In this document: piece by piece, positions 1 through 9,712 of the stretch
How the letters are laid out: every line of letters begins with the position of its first letter
Numbering within the stretch: the first letter of the stretch is position 1
Source of the DNA: Pleurotus djamor
Lineage: Eukaryota > Basidiomycota > Agaricomycetes > Agaricales > Pleurotaceae
NCBI GenBank assembly: GCA_029747585.1
Contig: JAPEVF010000585.1
Span: 1-29,065, forward strand
Length of the DNA stretch: 29,065 nt
Direction of reading: 5' to 3'
Translations under genes and position numbers: made by a program
Notes under the pieces: model-generated
What the model saw: the letters and a program-made list of their open reading frames with translations, nothing else
The model's database searches: none
What the model was told of the DNA's origin: nothing

Positions 1-2608
1 GATCCTGTGGTATATGGATTTTAAAGTGATAATGCCCCGGCTCATATGCTTTGCAGCGTGATGTACCTGTTCTCTTTCTTGGACAGAGGTTTGCTTTCAT
101 CCCTGCAATGCTGGCTACTACGGTCGCTCATTACTTGTCGACTGGCTAGGAAATATTGGTAAGTTGACTCTCTCCGTGCATGCTTAAGAAACTAATTGAT
201 CATCAGGCAATGCCAGACTCCAAGGGCTAGTCTCTCAATTGCACCTCGTAGGGAACCAGTACAACATTGCTCTTGTAAGTGCTCGCCATGTCTCGTCAAT
301 ATTTGAACTCACCCGCCTTGAAGACGATGTATTTCATCGTAGGCTACTTTGTCCTCCTTCCTTTGGAGTTAAACTGATATGACCTCCCTCCGTAGCCATA
401 TTGCATTTTTGAATGTCCGGCAAAGTGAGTGACTGCCCTCATCCCTATCATGTCTTTGTTGAACTTCGCAATCCTACAGCCTCGTCCTGAAGCGTTTCCG
501 TCCTTCGAGGTACGTCCGTCCTCCCCTAGCTTCGAGCTCATCGCTCATTTTGAATCAATTAGGTGGCTGCCTGCGATCACGGTACGCAAAACATCGCCCT
601 CATGTTGAATCGAAGATCTTCTTCTGAACCCCTCCCTCTTCAGGTCACTTGGGGAGTCATAATGTCCGTCTACTGTTCCTTGGCCCCATCGGTCTCTTCG
701 CTGAATCCACTCGAATTAGGACTCTCATGGGACTTGTTAAGACGTGAGTGTTGACTTACTGTCACTCGATCGCCAACTCACCTACCCTCCCAGTTATCCA
801 CAGCTCGTTGTGACGCGAATCTTGCTTGGTATAGCCGAAGCAGGTCTATTCCCCGGGGTGGTCTACTAGTAGGTCTTCCTTGATGTTTTTCTTGCTTCAT
901 TCGTGTTTCTGATGCCAGCCTTAGCCTCACGCTCTGGTATCCTAGACATATGCTACAGGTGTGTATGCCCCATTTAACTGTCCGAGGAATATTGGCTCAC
1001 CAGGTTTCAGTATCGCATCGGTCTTTTCTTCGGCGCTGCCTCAATGGCTGGTATGACTAACCTCTCTGCAAACGACAAGCCATGTACTAACCTTGTACTA
1101 AGGCGCGTTTTCTGGCCTTCTTGCATTTGGTATCAGCTTCATGGGCGGTACTGCGGGGTTATTAGGCTGGTCTTGGATTTTTGTGCGTTCTCAGAGAAGG
1201 TATCCCCTCCCATTTGCTGTTGACGCTGATCCATGAGAGTACTCTAGATTTTGGAAGGCATCGCAACTGTCGTCGTCGGAGTTGTTTCTTTCATAGGTCA
1301 GTCTTCGCTTCTACATTGCTGTGCGACGTTTCGCAGATAATAGATCCTGTCTAGTGTTGGTCGATTTCCCAGCTACGGCCTCCTTCCTCACGATTGAGGA
1401 ACGCGCGTTTATAATTCACAAGAAAAGTCAGCCCTCTTGTATCCTGACTTGTGATCGCTGCCTTACGAAGCTCGCAGAATACGACAACTCTTCCGTTGGG
1501 GAAGAAGAGCATTTCTCTGTGTCCCACATCTGGGCCGCGTTATTGGATTGGCAAGTAAGCGTTGTTCAGGTATTTCTCGGTGTATCAGCACTCATCAGAT
1601 ATAGGTCTGGCTGCATATCCTGGTATACTTTTCCATCATCGGTCCGCGTAAGTGTTTTCCCCATGCACCCCTCGCGAGTTCTCACAAGCTCGCTGTCAGT
1701 GTATGGAATCACATTGTTCCTACCGTGAGTCGTCAATGCACATCTCCTGTGCTGTGGTCGCTGAGCACCTCTTGCCATAGCTCTATCATCAATACGTGGG
1801 TCCAAGATCCACTTCGATTGTGAAACACACTGACCTGACCTGACATTGCTTAGCTTCGGTCATCCCCCTGCTATCAGTCAGCTGTTGACCGTTCCACCAT
1901 ACGTCTTCGCCAGTAAGCCCCCGTCCTTAAGTTCATTATACCTATATTCTATATTCAAACGGTTTCCAGCCATAGTACTCTTCTTCTTCGCACATTACTC
2001 TGATAAACTGCGCCTCCGGTCTCCGTTCATACTAGCAGGGCTGGTGATGTGCTTATTTGGATTCGCTATCAACATCTCAAACGCACCCTCTGGTGTCAAA
2101 TACTTTGGCACATTCTTCGTCGTCGCTGGTAGTTACGCAGCGTTCCCCGGAGTAGTTGCATGGTACGTCCTCTTTATGATGCTTCTCTCTGCCCTAATCT
2201 CCGACGATGGCGGTGTATTAGGCTTGGAAACAACTTGGCTGGACAGTATAAGCGTGGTGTCGGAATGGCCTTGCACATTGGAATTGGGAACTTTAGCGGC
2301 GCCATTGCCTCTAACATCTACCGCGCCCAGGATAACCCAAGATATCTCGTCGGTCGTAAGTCTCTTCTGTACTCTGCCTTAAGTTATCAACACTCATCCG
2401 TTATGTCCGCCTAGATGGAGTGGAACTTATGTTCGTCGGCATCGGCTTCATTGCAGTCCCAACGGTTGTCTTTTTGTACAGGAGGATTAACGCGCAAAGG
2501 GATCGGGTCGAACGGGAGGCCTTGGAGAAGGGGGGGAAGGCTAGATATACGACGGAAGAATTACGAAAACTCGGTGATAGGGCACCTGATTTCCGGTATA
2601 CGTTGTAG
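1..2608 (+). CDS. Dal5/Tna1-type MFS permease (allantoate/nicotinate-like), 5'-partial
   Basis: This is a plasma-membrane major facilitator of the fungal anion:cation symporter (Dal5) family, whose members import small organic anions such as allantoate or nicotinate; the substrate here cannot be told. The gene enters from the left edge mid-codon (exon piece 1-9). About 450 residues can be spliced in one frame using 23 introns. Family landmarks in order: MYLFSFLDRGNIGNARL (helix 1), LVLKRFRPSRWLPAIT (loop 2-3), RILLGIAEAGLFPGVVYY (helix 4), WYPRHMLQYRIGLFFG, GTAGLLGWSWIFILEG, and the family C-terminus LRKLGDRAPDFRYTL just before TAG at 2606-2608. Some exons are tiny: 150-158 (9 nt) and 324-338 (15 nt). 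The intron at 664-719 uses a GTCCGT donor. No frameshift or internal stop is needed, so the gene looks functional. The N-terminal tail, about 50 residues by family comparison, is missing because of the window edge. Confidence 0.9.
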
Positions 2609-2854
2609 CGCAAGTATTTTGTAACGGAATGTCGATAGAGGGGAGGATCCAATAATTCGTCGGAGCCATACACAGGTGCCGCGGCATCGATAAAGTTTCC
2701 CGAGAAGTCCAAATGACAGAGCGCGGGCACATCGGCTCACGTCAAGGAGGTAGATAAACCACAGAAAATNGCCTAACCCGCGCGAGTGAATACAAAGTTA
2801 CAGTAGATAAATACAATAAGTTCTGGTGATGGGTTTTCACACACAGCTAAATCA

Positions 2855-4188
2855 CTAGAGGCTCCCGTCCTCGGCCACTCCCTCGTTTTCCCCTTGTACA
2901 ACTAAGTGAGACCCGTTCCTAGAGGATGCTAGCTTGAAAGCACCAAACTTAGGATCAGACGCAGACGTCTCCATCTTGATCTCTTCCGTGATACAGATGC
3001 CCGAAGCCACAGAATGCGATTGTGTGGAAGGGACTTTGATCTGTATGGCGGATTCTTGGGTATACGCAAACGTGTACTCCGTGTTCTCAGACGGTTGACT
3101 CTTGGCACGGATAATGATAAGGTTGAACGCGATTACGAGAATAGGGAGTTCCTGAAGTTAAATCGGCGTGGGCTAAGCGATACAAGGATCAAAAGGTTAG
3201 AGTCTATACGCACCGCATCAGTAACTGAGTTGTACGAGAAAGAACCTGAAAGATAAGTTGCCAGAGATATGATTGCGGTTGCCGTGTAAAGAAGCCCGGA
3301 TTCAATGACGATTCGCATCACTCTTTGAAGCTTCGTCCTGCGTCGTAGAGAAGACCCGCGCGTTGAGTTCATGGACGAGGAGGTCGCAATGTACCTAGCA
3401 GATAATTGGTCGACATGCCGGATACGCAGGATGATCATGGCTGGAGGATAGATAGTCAACGTCAAAATAATAATCCAAAGGTTAAAATGAGCTAGTCCAC
3501 ATACTGGTAGTAATGAAATTCTGAGCGACGGTAATTACCAGAAACGAGGTGAAAAACGGAGTGAGCTCGGGGACTTGGAGAGGTCCATGTTCATGTAGAC
3601 GCGATTCCACATGGATAATGTACGATCCAATGGCGGCGTCGCAAAACCAGATGAAAGCCGGGAGGAATACGGCGCGGTAAGATTGACTGTAGACAACCCA
3701 GCACCGATATATCTGAAAGCAAGAAACACAGTCAGATGCGGCGCCAGCGGACTAGGTATGAATGTACAAGAACCAAGTCTCCAATAAGGACTGGTATGAG
3801 AAAGTTTACGGTCTGTGTGACGACATTGGGTAAGTTTATGATTGAAAGGCCGGAAAAACCCACTCACCCTCATGACATTTATCCAGTTTGATATATCAGT
3901 GAAAACTTGCTGAGCTGCATCGCCATCATGGTTGTTCAGCACGAACGCTTTGACGAGCCAGATAAGCGTTATGATGACATCAAAGGTCACAAAGACAGCC
4001 AGTAGGATAGCAGCGACGAACATAGGCCAGTTCACCGAGCCCAAACTTCTCATCTTCCCCTGGTGCCAGAGGAGGGCACGCATGCAGAGGGGGAAGGTGA
4101 TCAAGAAAATCCCGAATGCAGTGCATTCGAGGAAGAAGCCGACGATGCGGGCCTCGGTGACAGGGAACTTGGAGGTAGGATTGCTCAT
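2855..4188 (-). CDS. Seven-transmembrane basidiomycete protein, paralogue 1
   Basis: This is an integral membrane protein of a large basidiomycete 7-TM family of unknown, possibly receptor-like, function. Five exons splice to about 365 residues. Exon 1 (4188-3868) holds helix 1 (FFLECTAFGIFLITFPLCM), helix 2 (MFVAAILLAVFVTFDVII) and the conserved FTDISNWINVMR. Exon 2 is only 15 codons (TVNFLIPVLIGDLVL). Exon 3 starts IYRCWVVYSQSYR and ends VAQNFITT. Exon 4 carries a basic loop (LRRRTKLQRVMR) then a helix ending in SYNSVTDA. Exon 5 starts ELPILVIAFNLIIIRAKSQ and ends in a hydrophilic, acidic tail (TAG at 2857-2855). The ATG at 4188 is chosen because paralogues 2 and 3 start at the same point; an upstream in-frame ATG at 4245 also exists. 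The exon-4 loop is about 11 residues longer than in the other two copies. It converges with the MFS gene on its left. Confidence 0.85.
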
Positions 4189-4516
4189 TGTCTTCGATAG
4201 CCCAAGAGAATGAGGAACCGATTGGGGGATCAAAATGAAAGACAAAGAGTGCCTTGCGTTTTAAGCGGGGATGATGTGATTGAAGACCGTAAATGAGATC
4301 AAAGTTAAAGACGCTCGGTTGCGTACTGGGAAGGCCTCGATGTGATCATCAAGCATCGACTGTCATCCCGAGCGAGGTGTCCCCAGGAGCCCACAGCGAG
4401 TCCGGGCTTCTACTCCATTGTATGGTATACGCTCACTGCGAAAATAGCCCTAGCGGAGGGTAAAGACAAGGTCTCGTCCGTGCAATAATCTCGCCTTTAA
4501 AAGACAGCATGCACAA
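4189..4516. other. Upstream region of 7-TM paralogue 1
   Basis: These 328 bases lie between the start codon of paralogue 1 and the target duplication of the LTR element. I see no gene. The region should hold the paralogue 1 promoter, but no clear TATA box was found, only A/T-rich tracts near 4259-4264 and 4495-4503. Confidence 0.5.
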
Positions 4517-4521
4517 GACCA
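4517..4521. repeat. Target-site duplication, left copy (GACCA)
   Basis: GACCA directly precedes the first base of the left LTR and recurs directly after the right LTR at 6142-6146. A 5-bp duplication is what copia-type integrases usually leave. Confidence 0.9.
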
Positions 4522-4664
4522 TGTTGGAAGCAACGCTCGGGCCATGGTTACGTAACCTATTTATAGGTAGCTTCCGTGGCACGTCTCGATAATTCTCTTA
4601 TCCTCCGACCACCATGTACTAGTTACGCGTACATCGCACACTCTATCATCCCATCTTTTCAACA
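4522..4664 (+). repeat. Left LTR (143 bp)
   Basis: It begins TGTTGGAAGC and ends TTTTCAACA, and matches 5999-6141 base for base. It contains the palindrome GGTTACGTAACC (4546-4557) followed at once by TATTTATA (4558-4565), a plausible promoter TATA for the element's transcript. Confidence 0.93.
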
Positions 4665-4676
4665 GGTTATGGGCCC
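4665..4676 (+). other. Primer-binding site for the half initiator tRNA-Met
   Basis: GGTTATGGGCCC starts at the first base after the LTR. Its reverse complement, GGGCCCATAACC, is the anticodon arm of many eukaryotic initiator tRNA-Met molecules (CAU anticodon within). Copia and Ty5 prime from a tRNA-iMet cut in the anticodon loop, and this site fits that mode rather than 3'-CCA priming. Confidence 0.85.
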
Positions 4677-5989
4677 CGGTGGTCTCTTTCCCTCACATCC
4701 TCTACCTCGTTGGCGATACCGCCTTTGGTCACGAACTCAAATTCCCCATATTTCCCCCTTTTTCGACCCTTCATCGACCCTACTCCCACAGGGACCAAAA
4801 TCGACCGCGTCGTTCGAACTGACGAGTTCTGTCTTACGCGTCCGAAACCTTGCCCGCTGGGCTGGAGGAGTCGTATAACGCGTGCTTTGGTCGCGTTGGC
4901 GCCTCGCCTTTCGCCTAATCGACGCCAAACCTCGAGGATAACGTCATATCATCTTAGGCTTCCTTCTAGGCGACTCTATCGGCGAGATGACGCGCATATA
5001 GCCCTCTCCCACCCGCCGTACCACCTCACAACCGCGTTTTCTCAATTCTTCGCGTCTATCTTCGATTATTCTTCTACACGGTCATCTTTCGCAGCGTCAA
5101 CCTTGCTGATTGGAAGACTTGACGCGCATACACCCCTCTCTTGGGCTTCATTCACTTTTACCCCTTCACGCACGCCTCTCAGACCTGGCGCGTTTTAATC
5201 GAAATCCCTTCATCCCAACTTCATCCCAATTTCCGCCCTGGTGCTCGAATCTCGTCGACCGTCGCCGTATCTTGCTCACGATCGACGCCATCACGCATCT
5301 GGCCACTCAAACGTCTCCCTGCTTATCATCGGCTTTTATCTCGGGACCTCATCCGTCCACTTTTTTTTTGGTCTGTTCCGTCGACACGTCTGAGTGGTGC
5401 TGTCGAATATCCAACCGTACCGTCGTGCGTCGTGATACAGAGACCCTTCAGCAAGCATTATTCGGATGGCATATTGGGGAGATCCTTTTTTTTAGTGCCG
5501 GGACATCGAATTCGTTTCCGACAGAAGGAGCCGAGAGAACCTCAAGTAGTTGTATCCGTGGCAATCCCAAATGAGAACATTCAGTAGATGAATCCCAGGC
5601 CGATTTTTCGAGTCGACACCCCATCCAGGTTATCAACGAAGGCCAAAGGCTAAGACGCGCCTGAAGATGGTATTCACGGCTATTTTTTTTTGATCTCCCA
5701 TATGTCCTTTCCCCCCAAATCCTTTTTCAAGTCTTGCATTATTCATTTCTTTCATACGGTACCTCTTTATGCTTGTCGTTATGACTGCACAGCTTGCCGT
5801 TTATTTTGCCACATTGATAGCAGGGATTCCGAGGCCTTCTCCCCTTTCATTCGCTTCGTACGTTACTTCGCAGGGGAAGTCCTACCTTACTTGCTCAGTT
5901 CATACTCAGCTCTTCATTTTTCCTTTTTCATTTGTTCATATTCTTTTGCCACGTCGCTACATTCGTTCCTCCACCATGGCCTTCCCATT

Positions 5990-5998
5990 GAGGGGAAG
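5990..5998 (+). other. Polypurine tract of the LTR element
   Basis: GAGGGGAAG lies directly before the right LTR, in the position and composition expected for plus-strand DNA priming. The rest of the internal region is pyrimidine-rich, so this purine run stands out. Confidence 0.85.
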
Positions 5999-6141
5999 TG
6001 TTGGAAGCAACGCTCGGGCCATGGTTACGTAACCTATTTATAGGTAGCTTCCGTGGCACGTCTCGATAATTCTCTTATCCTCCGACCACCATGTACTAGT
6101 TACGCGTACATCGCACACTCTATCATCCCATCTTTTCAACA
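5999..6141 (+). repeat. Right LTR (143 bp)
   Basis: It is identical to the left LTR at 4522-4664, including the palindrome (6023-6034) and TATTTATA motif, and is followed by the second GACCA. Confidence 0.93.
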
Positions 6142-6146
6142 GACCA
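6142..6146. repeat. Target-site duplication, right copy (GACCA)
   Basis: It matches 4517-4521 exactly and directly follows the CAACA end of the right LTR. Confidence 0.9.
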
Positions 6147-7009
6147 TGGAGTCGTGGAGGGATAAGAATAGCTAGGCACAACGACGGGGTCCACAAGGTT
6201 GCATGCGTGATGTTCGGTCACCCGACGTCAAGGGTAGACAGCGGCGCGGCGCGGTGGTGTTGGTTGGGAACATTCTGAGTACCCCCATAGTGAGACTGAG
6301 AGAAAATCGTTTCGATTTGGAAACGGAGGTCTAGAATATATCCCTGGAAGGATATGCCACCCTGGGATAAACCCTCTTTCAAAACGACCTGCGGCGCTTT
6401 CATCAACACCTGAACGCCGCCAGTATTTTGATATACTTATCGCAGAAATCAACTTGCCTAGACACAATGTCATGGGGTCAGCGATGAAAGACAATGTTTG
6501 TTGAGCCACAAATAGAGTCTGTCAGATAACTGCACCGGAATCCAAGCTAGTTTCGTCCTGTCAACGGAAGGCCAGGCTAGTATACAGACAAGATGGAAAA
6601 AATGTTGGAGAACAAATTCCGAGCGCGTTGGAACACCACTTTGTCAGTGACAACGCGAAATCGTAGCTAAGTTTGGGCTGAAGCTGATTGTGCGAATCAC
6701 TGATCAGCATTTCCGGGCATTCAGCGAAATTTCTAGAGAGTGTTCGGAAGGAGGCATAAGTAGACGAACTTCAAGCAAGCACCTAGGTATGGAAAGTCTG
6801 ACTCACGGTAAGAAACTTATTCACACGGTCAATAACTTAAAGTCGACAAACCCTTACTCTACTTACCACAAACTTGATAAAAACAGACAAAGAGCGATAA
6901 CACCAAAGCAAAACAGCCCAGGAACAAAAGTAGCATACAAGCTAAATCTGAGAGTACAACATCAGTTCCGGAAAGACTCCTTATAGAATGCGCTACCAAC
7001 GGAGTCTGG
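6147..7009. other. Intergenic, no gene seen
   Basis: This is the spacer between the LTR element and the 3' end of 7-TM paralogue 2. Open frames here (for example 6690-6986) show no family motif and no promoter or splice structure that I could support. Confidence 0.5.
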
Positions 7010-8313
7010 CTAGACAGCTGGTACCGCCAGTTCACCAGGCCCTCCGTTCTTCTCCTCTTCTACCAAGAAAGATCCGTCCTTGCAAGATTTCAAATGGAGT
7101 TGACTAAGTTTGGGATCGGATATACTTGAATTGGTTTCTTCCTCGACATGTATACCCGAGCGAACCGCCAAGGACTGAAGTTGCATAGAGGGCACTTTAA
7201 TCTGAATCGCAGATTCACGAACGGAAGTGAATGCATATTCAGTGTTCTCGGAGGGTTGGCTCTTCGCGCGAATAATGATGAGGTTGAAAGCGATCACGAG
7301 GATGGGAAGCTCCTGTGGGTTCATAGAGGTATCAATGATACGCTGAGGTTATTGAGAGTATAAGTGCGTACCGCATCAGTGACTGAATTGTACGCAAAGG
7401 ATCCCGAGAGATAAGTCCCCAGAGATATTATGGCCGTTGCCGTATAGAGCAGGCCCGATTCAATGACGATGCGCATGACCCGCTGTAGCTTAGTCTTGCG
7501 GCGTACGCCAGTGATACACCCCGTAGACGAACGATCGACTTGTCGTATACGCAGCACAATCATCGCTCAATTACGCCAGCGTGAGTGATAGGACAACTAA
7601 ACGGCTCGCGATGGCTCGTACCTGTTGTGATAAAATTCTGGGCAACGGTGATCACAAGGAACGAAGTGTAGAATGGCGTTAGTGAGTCGACCTGGAGAGG
7701 GCCATGTACGTGGAGATTCCCTTCTGCGTGAATGATATATGATCCGACCGCGGTGGCACAAACCCAGATGAAGGCTGGGAAAAGTACGGCACGATAGGAA
7801 TGGGAGTAGACAACCCATCCCCGGTAGATCTGGAGAACCTTTTGAGGGACTTTAATCACGATTCATAGTGTGAAGGGACTAGGAGAGAGAGAGAACAGAC
7901 CAAGACTAAGTCCCCAATGAGTACAGGAACGAAAAAATTCACGGTCTACATCATCGTGTGAGTAGCGTTCTGAGAAGTTCAAAGTCTATTGAACATACCC
8001 TGATAACGTTGATCCAGTTTGATATGTCCGTGAACACGTACTGAGCTCCTCCGCTTGCGGTGAAGACAAAGGCTTTGATGAGCCAGATGAGGGTGATGAT
8101 CACGTCAAACGTGACAAAAACTGCCAGCAGGATGGAAGCAGTGAACATGGGCCAATTTACGGTGCGCAATCGCCGTATTTCCCCTTGGTTCCAGAGGAGA
8201 GCACGCATACAGAGGGGGAAAGTGACCAAGAAAATCCCGTAGGCGATGCATTCCAGGAAGAGACCGACAAGGCGAGCCTCCGTAATAGGAAAGTTCAATG
8301 CGGGATCGCTCAT
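7010..8313 (-). CDS. Seven-transmembrane basidiomycete protein, paralogue 2
   Basis: This has the same family and five-exon plan as paralogues 1 and 3, at about 355-360 residues. It starts MSDPALNFPITEARLVGLF; the start is fixed by alignment with the other copies. Exon ends match theirs: ...ISNWINVIR, then TVNFFVPVLIGDLVL, then IYRGWVVYSHSYR...VAQNFITT, then MIVLRIRQVDRSS...YNSVTDA, then ELPILVIAFNLIIIRAKSQ to a hydrophilic tail ending in ELAVPAV and TAG. Seven hydrophobic segments are visible. The tail contains the acidic run VEEEKNGG and a serine-rich stretch. By eye, exon 1 is about 85% identical to paralogue 3 and less so to paralogue 1, so the 2/3 duplication looks younger. The function is not known; a sensing or receptor-like role is only a guess from topology. 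Confidence 0.85.
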
Positions 8314-9712
8314 GGCGTCGGTAACTCAACTGGGAGGGGGTCAGAAGAGAAAGCTGGGCGAGCTCTGAGGCAGGAGAAGATTTAAAAGGTACGCTGGATA
8401 CCAGGGGTCATCACAACTTTGAAGATGGGGTACATAGAACGCGGGATGACTCAATGAAATATGGGACCATAGTATCCATTCCATGCGGGTGCAGGGCAAC
8501 TGTAGCGCTCTCGACGACCTGTAGAAGGAGGAGGTAGCCTCTTCCATGGAATTTAGTTCCCATGAGATGATGCACTTGGACATGGGAATCATTCCTAATC
8601 ACCAATTCCAGCATATGGGCTATGGAGAGTCGTGAAGGAACCGAAAATAGTGAGGCACCTCAGTGTGGATTGGTTCAACGCTCGTCGTAGACATGAAATG
8701 ATGGAATGCTGTTTTATAACTGTTCGACGTCGTGATGGGTTCCGGAGGAGATAAACAGGAGATAAGAACGCATGGAACGTAAAGACGAAGACAAATGAGA
8801 AGACGTGATTGCGTACCCAGTTCGAAAAGACGTTTCCCTCATATCACGGAATGTCGCTGAGATGATAGATTAAGGGCATTTTCTCCAGTAGGGCGCCATA
8901 CTCAAAGAGCGGGTTGGAGTCCGCATGCAGATCGAGGGTGGACAGGATCTAGCACCCGTGGCCTGCTATTGTTCGCTGCTCATGTGGTGCATAACCGGTC
9001 CATGAAGAGTGCAGAGTACAAGGTAGATCATCAGCAGCTCGTATGATCTATTGCGCTGATTCTGGTAGCCAAGCAGGATTTTAACGAAGACGGGACTGAA
9101 CTTGAAGGGCGATTTTGGGAGCCTCATGGAAGCCAGGCTTCACTGGAAATTGTTCTCACAGTCAATTGGAGGTTCCCACAGTCAATGCAAGTTGCTCAAC
9201 GAACCAAATAGTAGAGTATTCTCCTACATGCTACATTGTGAGTTGTCTTTCAGATTCTCCAATTGCAAGCAACGAGTCCCCAAGTCGTCTCCATCCCATA
9301 CCTTCGAATTCGGCGCACCTATGCGACTATCTGTCATTTGAACTGGAGCACCTTGAGGCTTTTGGTTGGCGTCCGCCGCTTTGAACATTGTACAAGTACT
9401 CAGCTTCAATTGAGACTCTGCTCTGTACGGAGAAACACTGAACGTCTGTGGTGTGTATATGAAAATTATACCGTCGCAAGACAATTATATAAATGGGAAG
9501 TATAAGTTGAATCGAAGGGCGATAATTATATGATACTCTAAATAACTAAGCGGCCGGCCTACTTTAATGAAGGGGGAGTGAAGAGGGAGGAGTCGACAGA
9601 ACCGCTGTGCAAGGGGGCTCTTAAGGCTCTACTCTATATGAAGACGAAAGATGAAAATTTGTGCCGTCTACGCACGACCAGGGGGACATCCTGCCCACCA
9701 GTCCCAACACAT
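8314..9712. other. Intergenic between 7-TM paralogues 2 and 3, no gene seen
   Basis: These 1.4 kb lie between the paralogue 2 start and the paralogue 3 stop. The promoter side (8314-8400) has a TTTTAAAT-like A/T tract on the minus strand about 70-80 bases before the ATG. Open frames near 9102-9505 overlap in several frames and lack recognisable motifs. An A/T-rich stretch near 9480-9545 holds TATATAAA. Confidence 0.5.

Larger units (their letters stand above)
4522..6141 (+). mobile_element. Complete non-autonomous LTR retrotransposon (TRIM type), 1620 bp
   Basis: Two identical 143-bp LTRs bound a 1334-bp internal region. All structural signals are present: TG...CA ends with TGTTG/CAACA short inverted repeats, a primer-binding site touching the left LTR, a purine tract touching the right LTR, and a 5-bp target duplication (GACCA). 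The internal region is pyrimidine-rich on the plus strand. Its open frames (for example 4710-5198 and 5141-5587) overlap in different frames and show no CCHC zinc knuckle, protease, integrase or YVDD reverse-transcriptase motif. The element must therefore depend on enzymes supplied elsewhere, most likely by a copia-superfamily element given the primer site. Identical LTRs imply recent insertion. It lies between 7-TM paralogues 1 and 2 and interrupts neither. Confidence 0.92.

Noticed and set aside
1..60. Frameshift in the MFS gene near its visible start (a missing base between LICFAA and MYLF)
   Set aside because: An intron at 10-56 (GTATAT...TTTGCAG) removes the problem and restores ILCVMYLFSFLDR.
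4710..5587. Overlapping open frames of 148-162 codons inside the LTR element as a possible gag gene
   Set aside because: They lie in different frames, are Pro/Ser/Arg-rich as expected from pyrimidine-rich DNA, and show no zinc knuckle or other Gag motif.
9480..9545. A/T-rich stretch with TATATAAA and ATAATTATAT as inverted-repeat element ends
   Set aside because: The arms do not pair over a meaningful length and no target duplication is visible.
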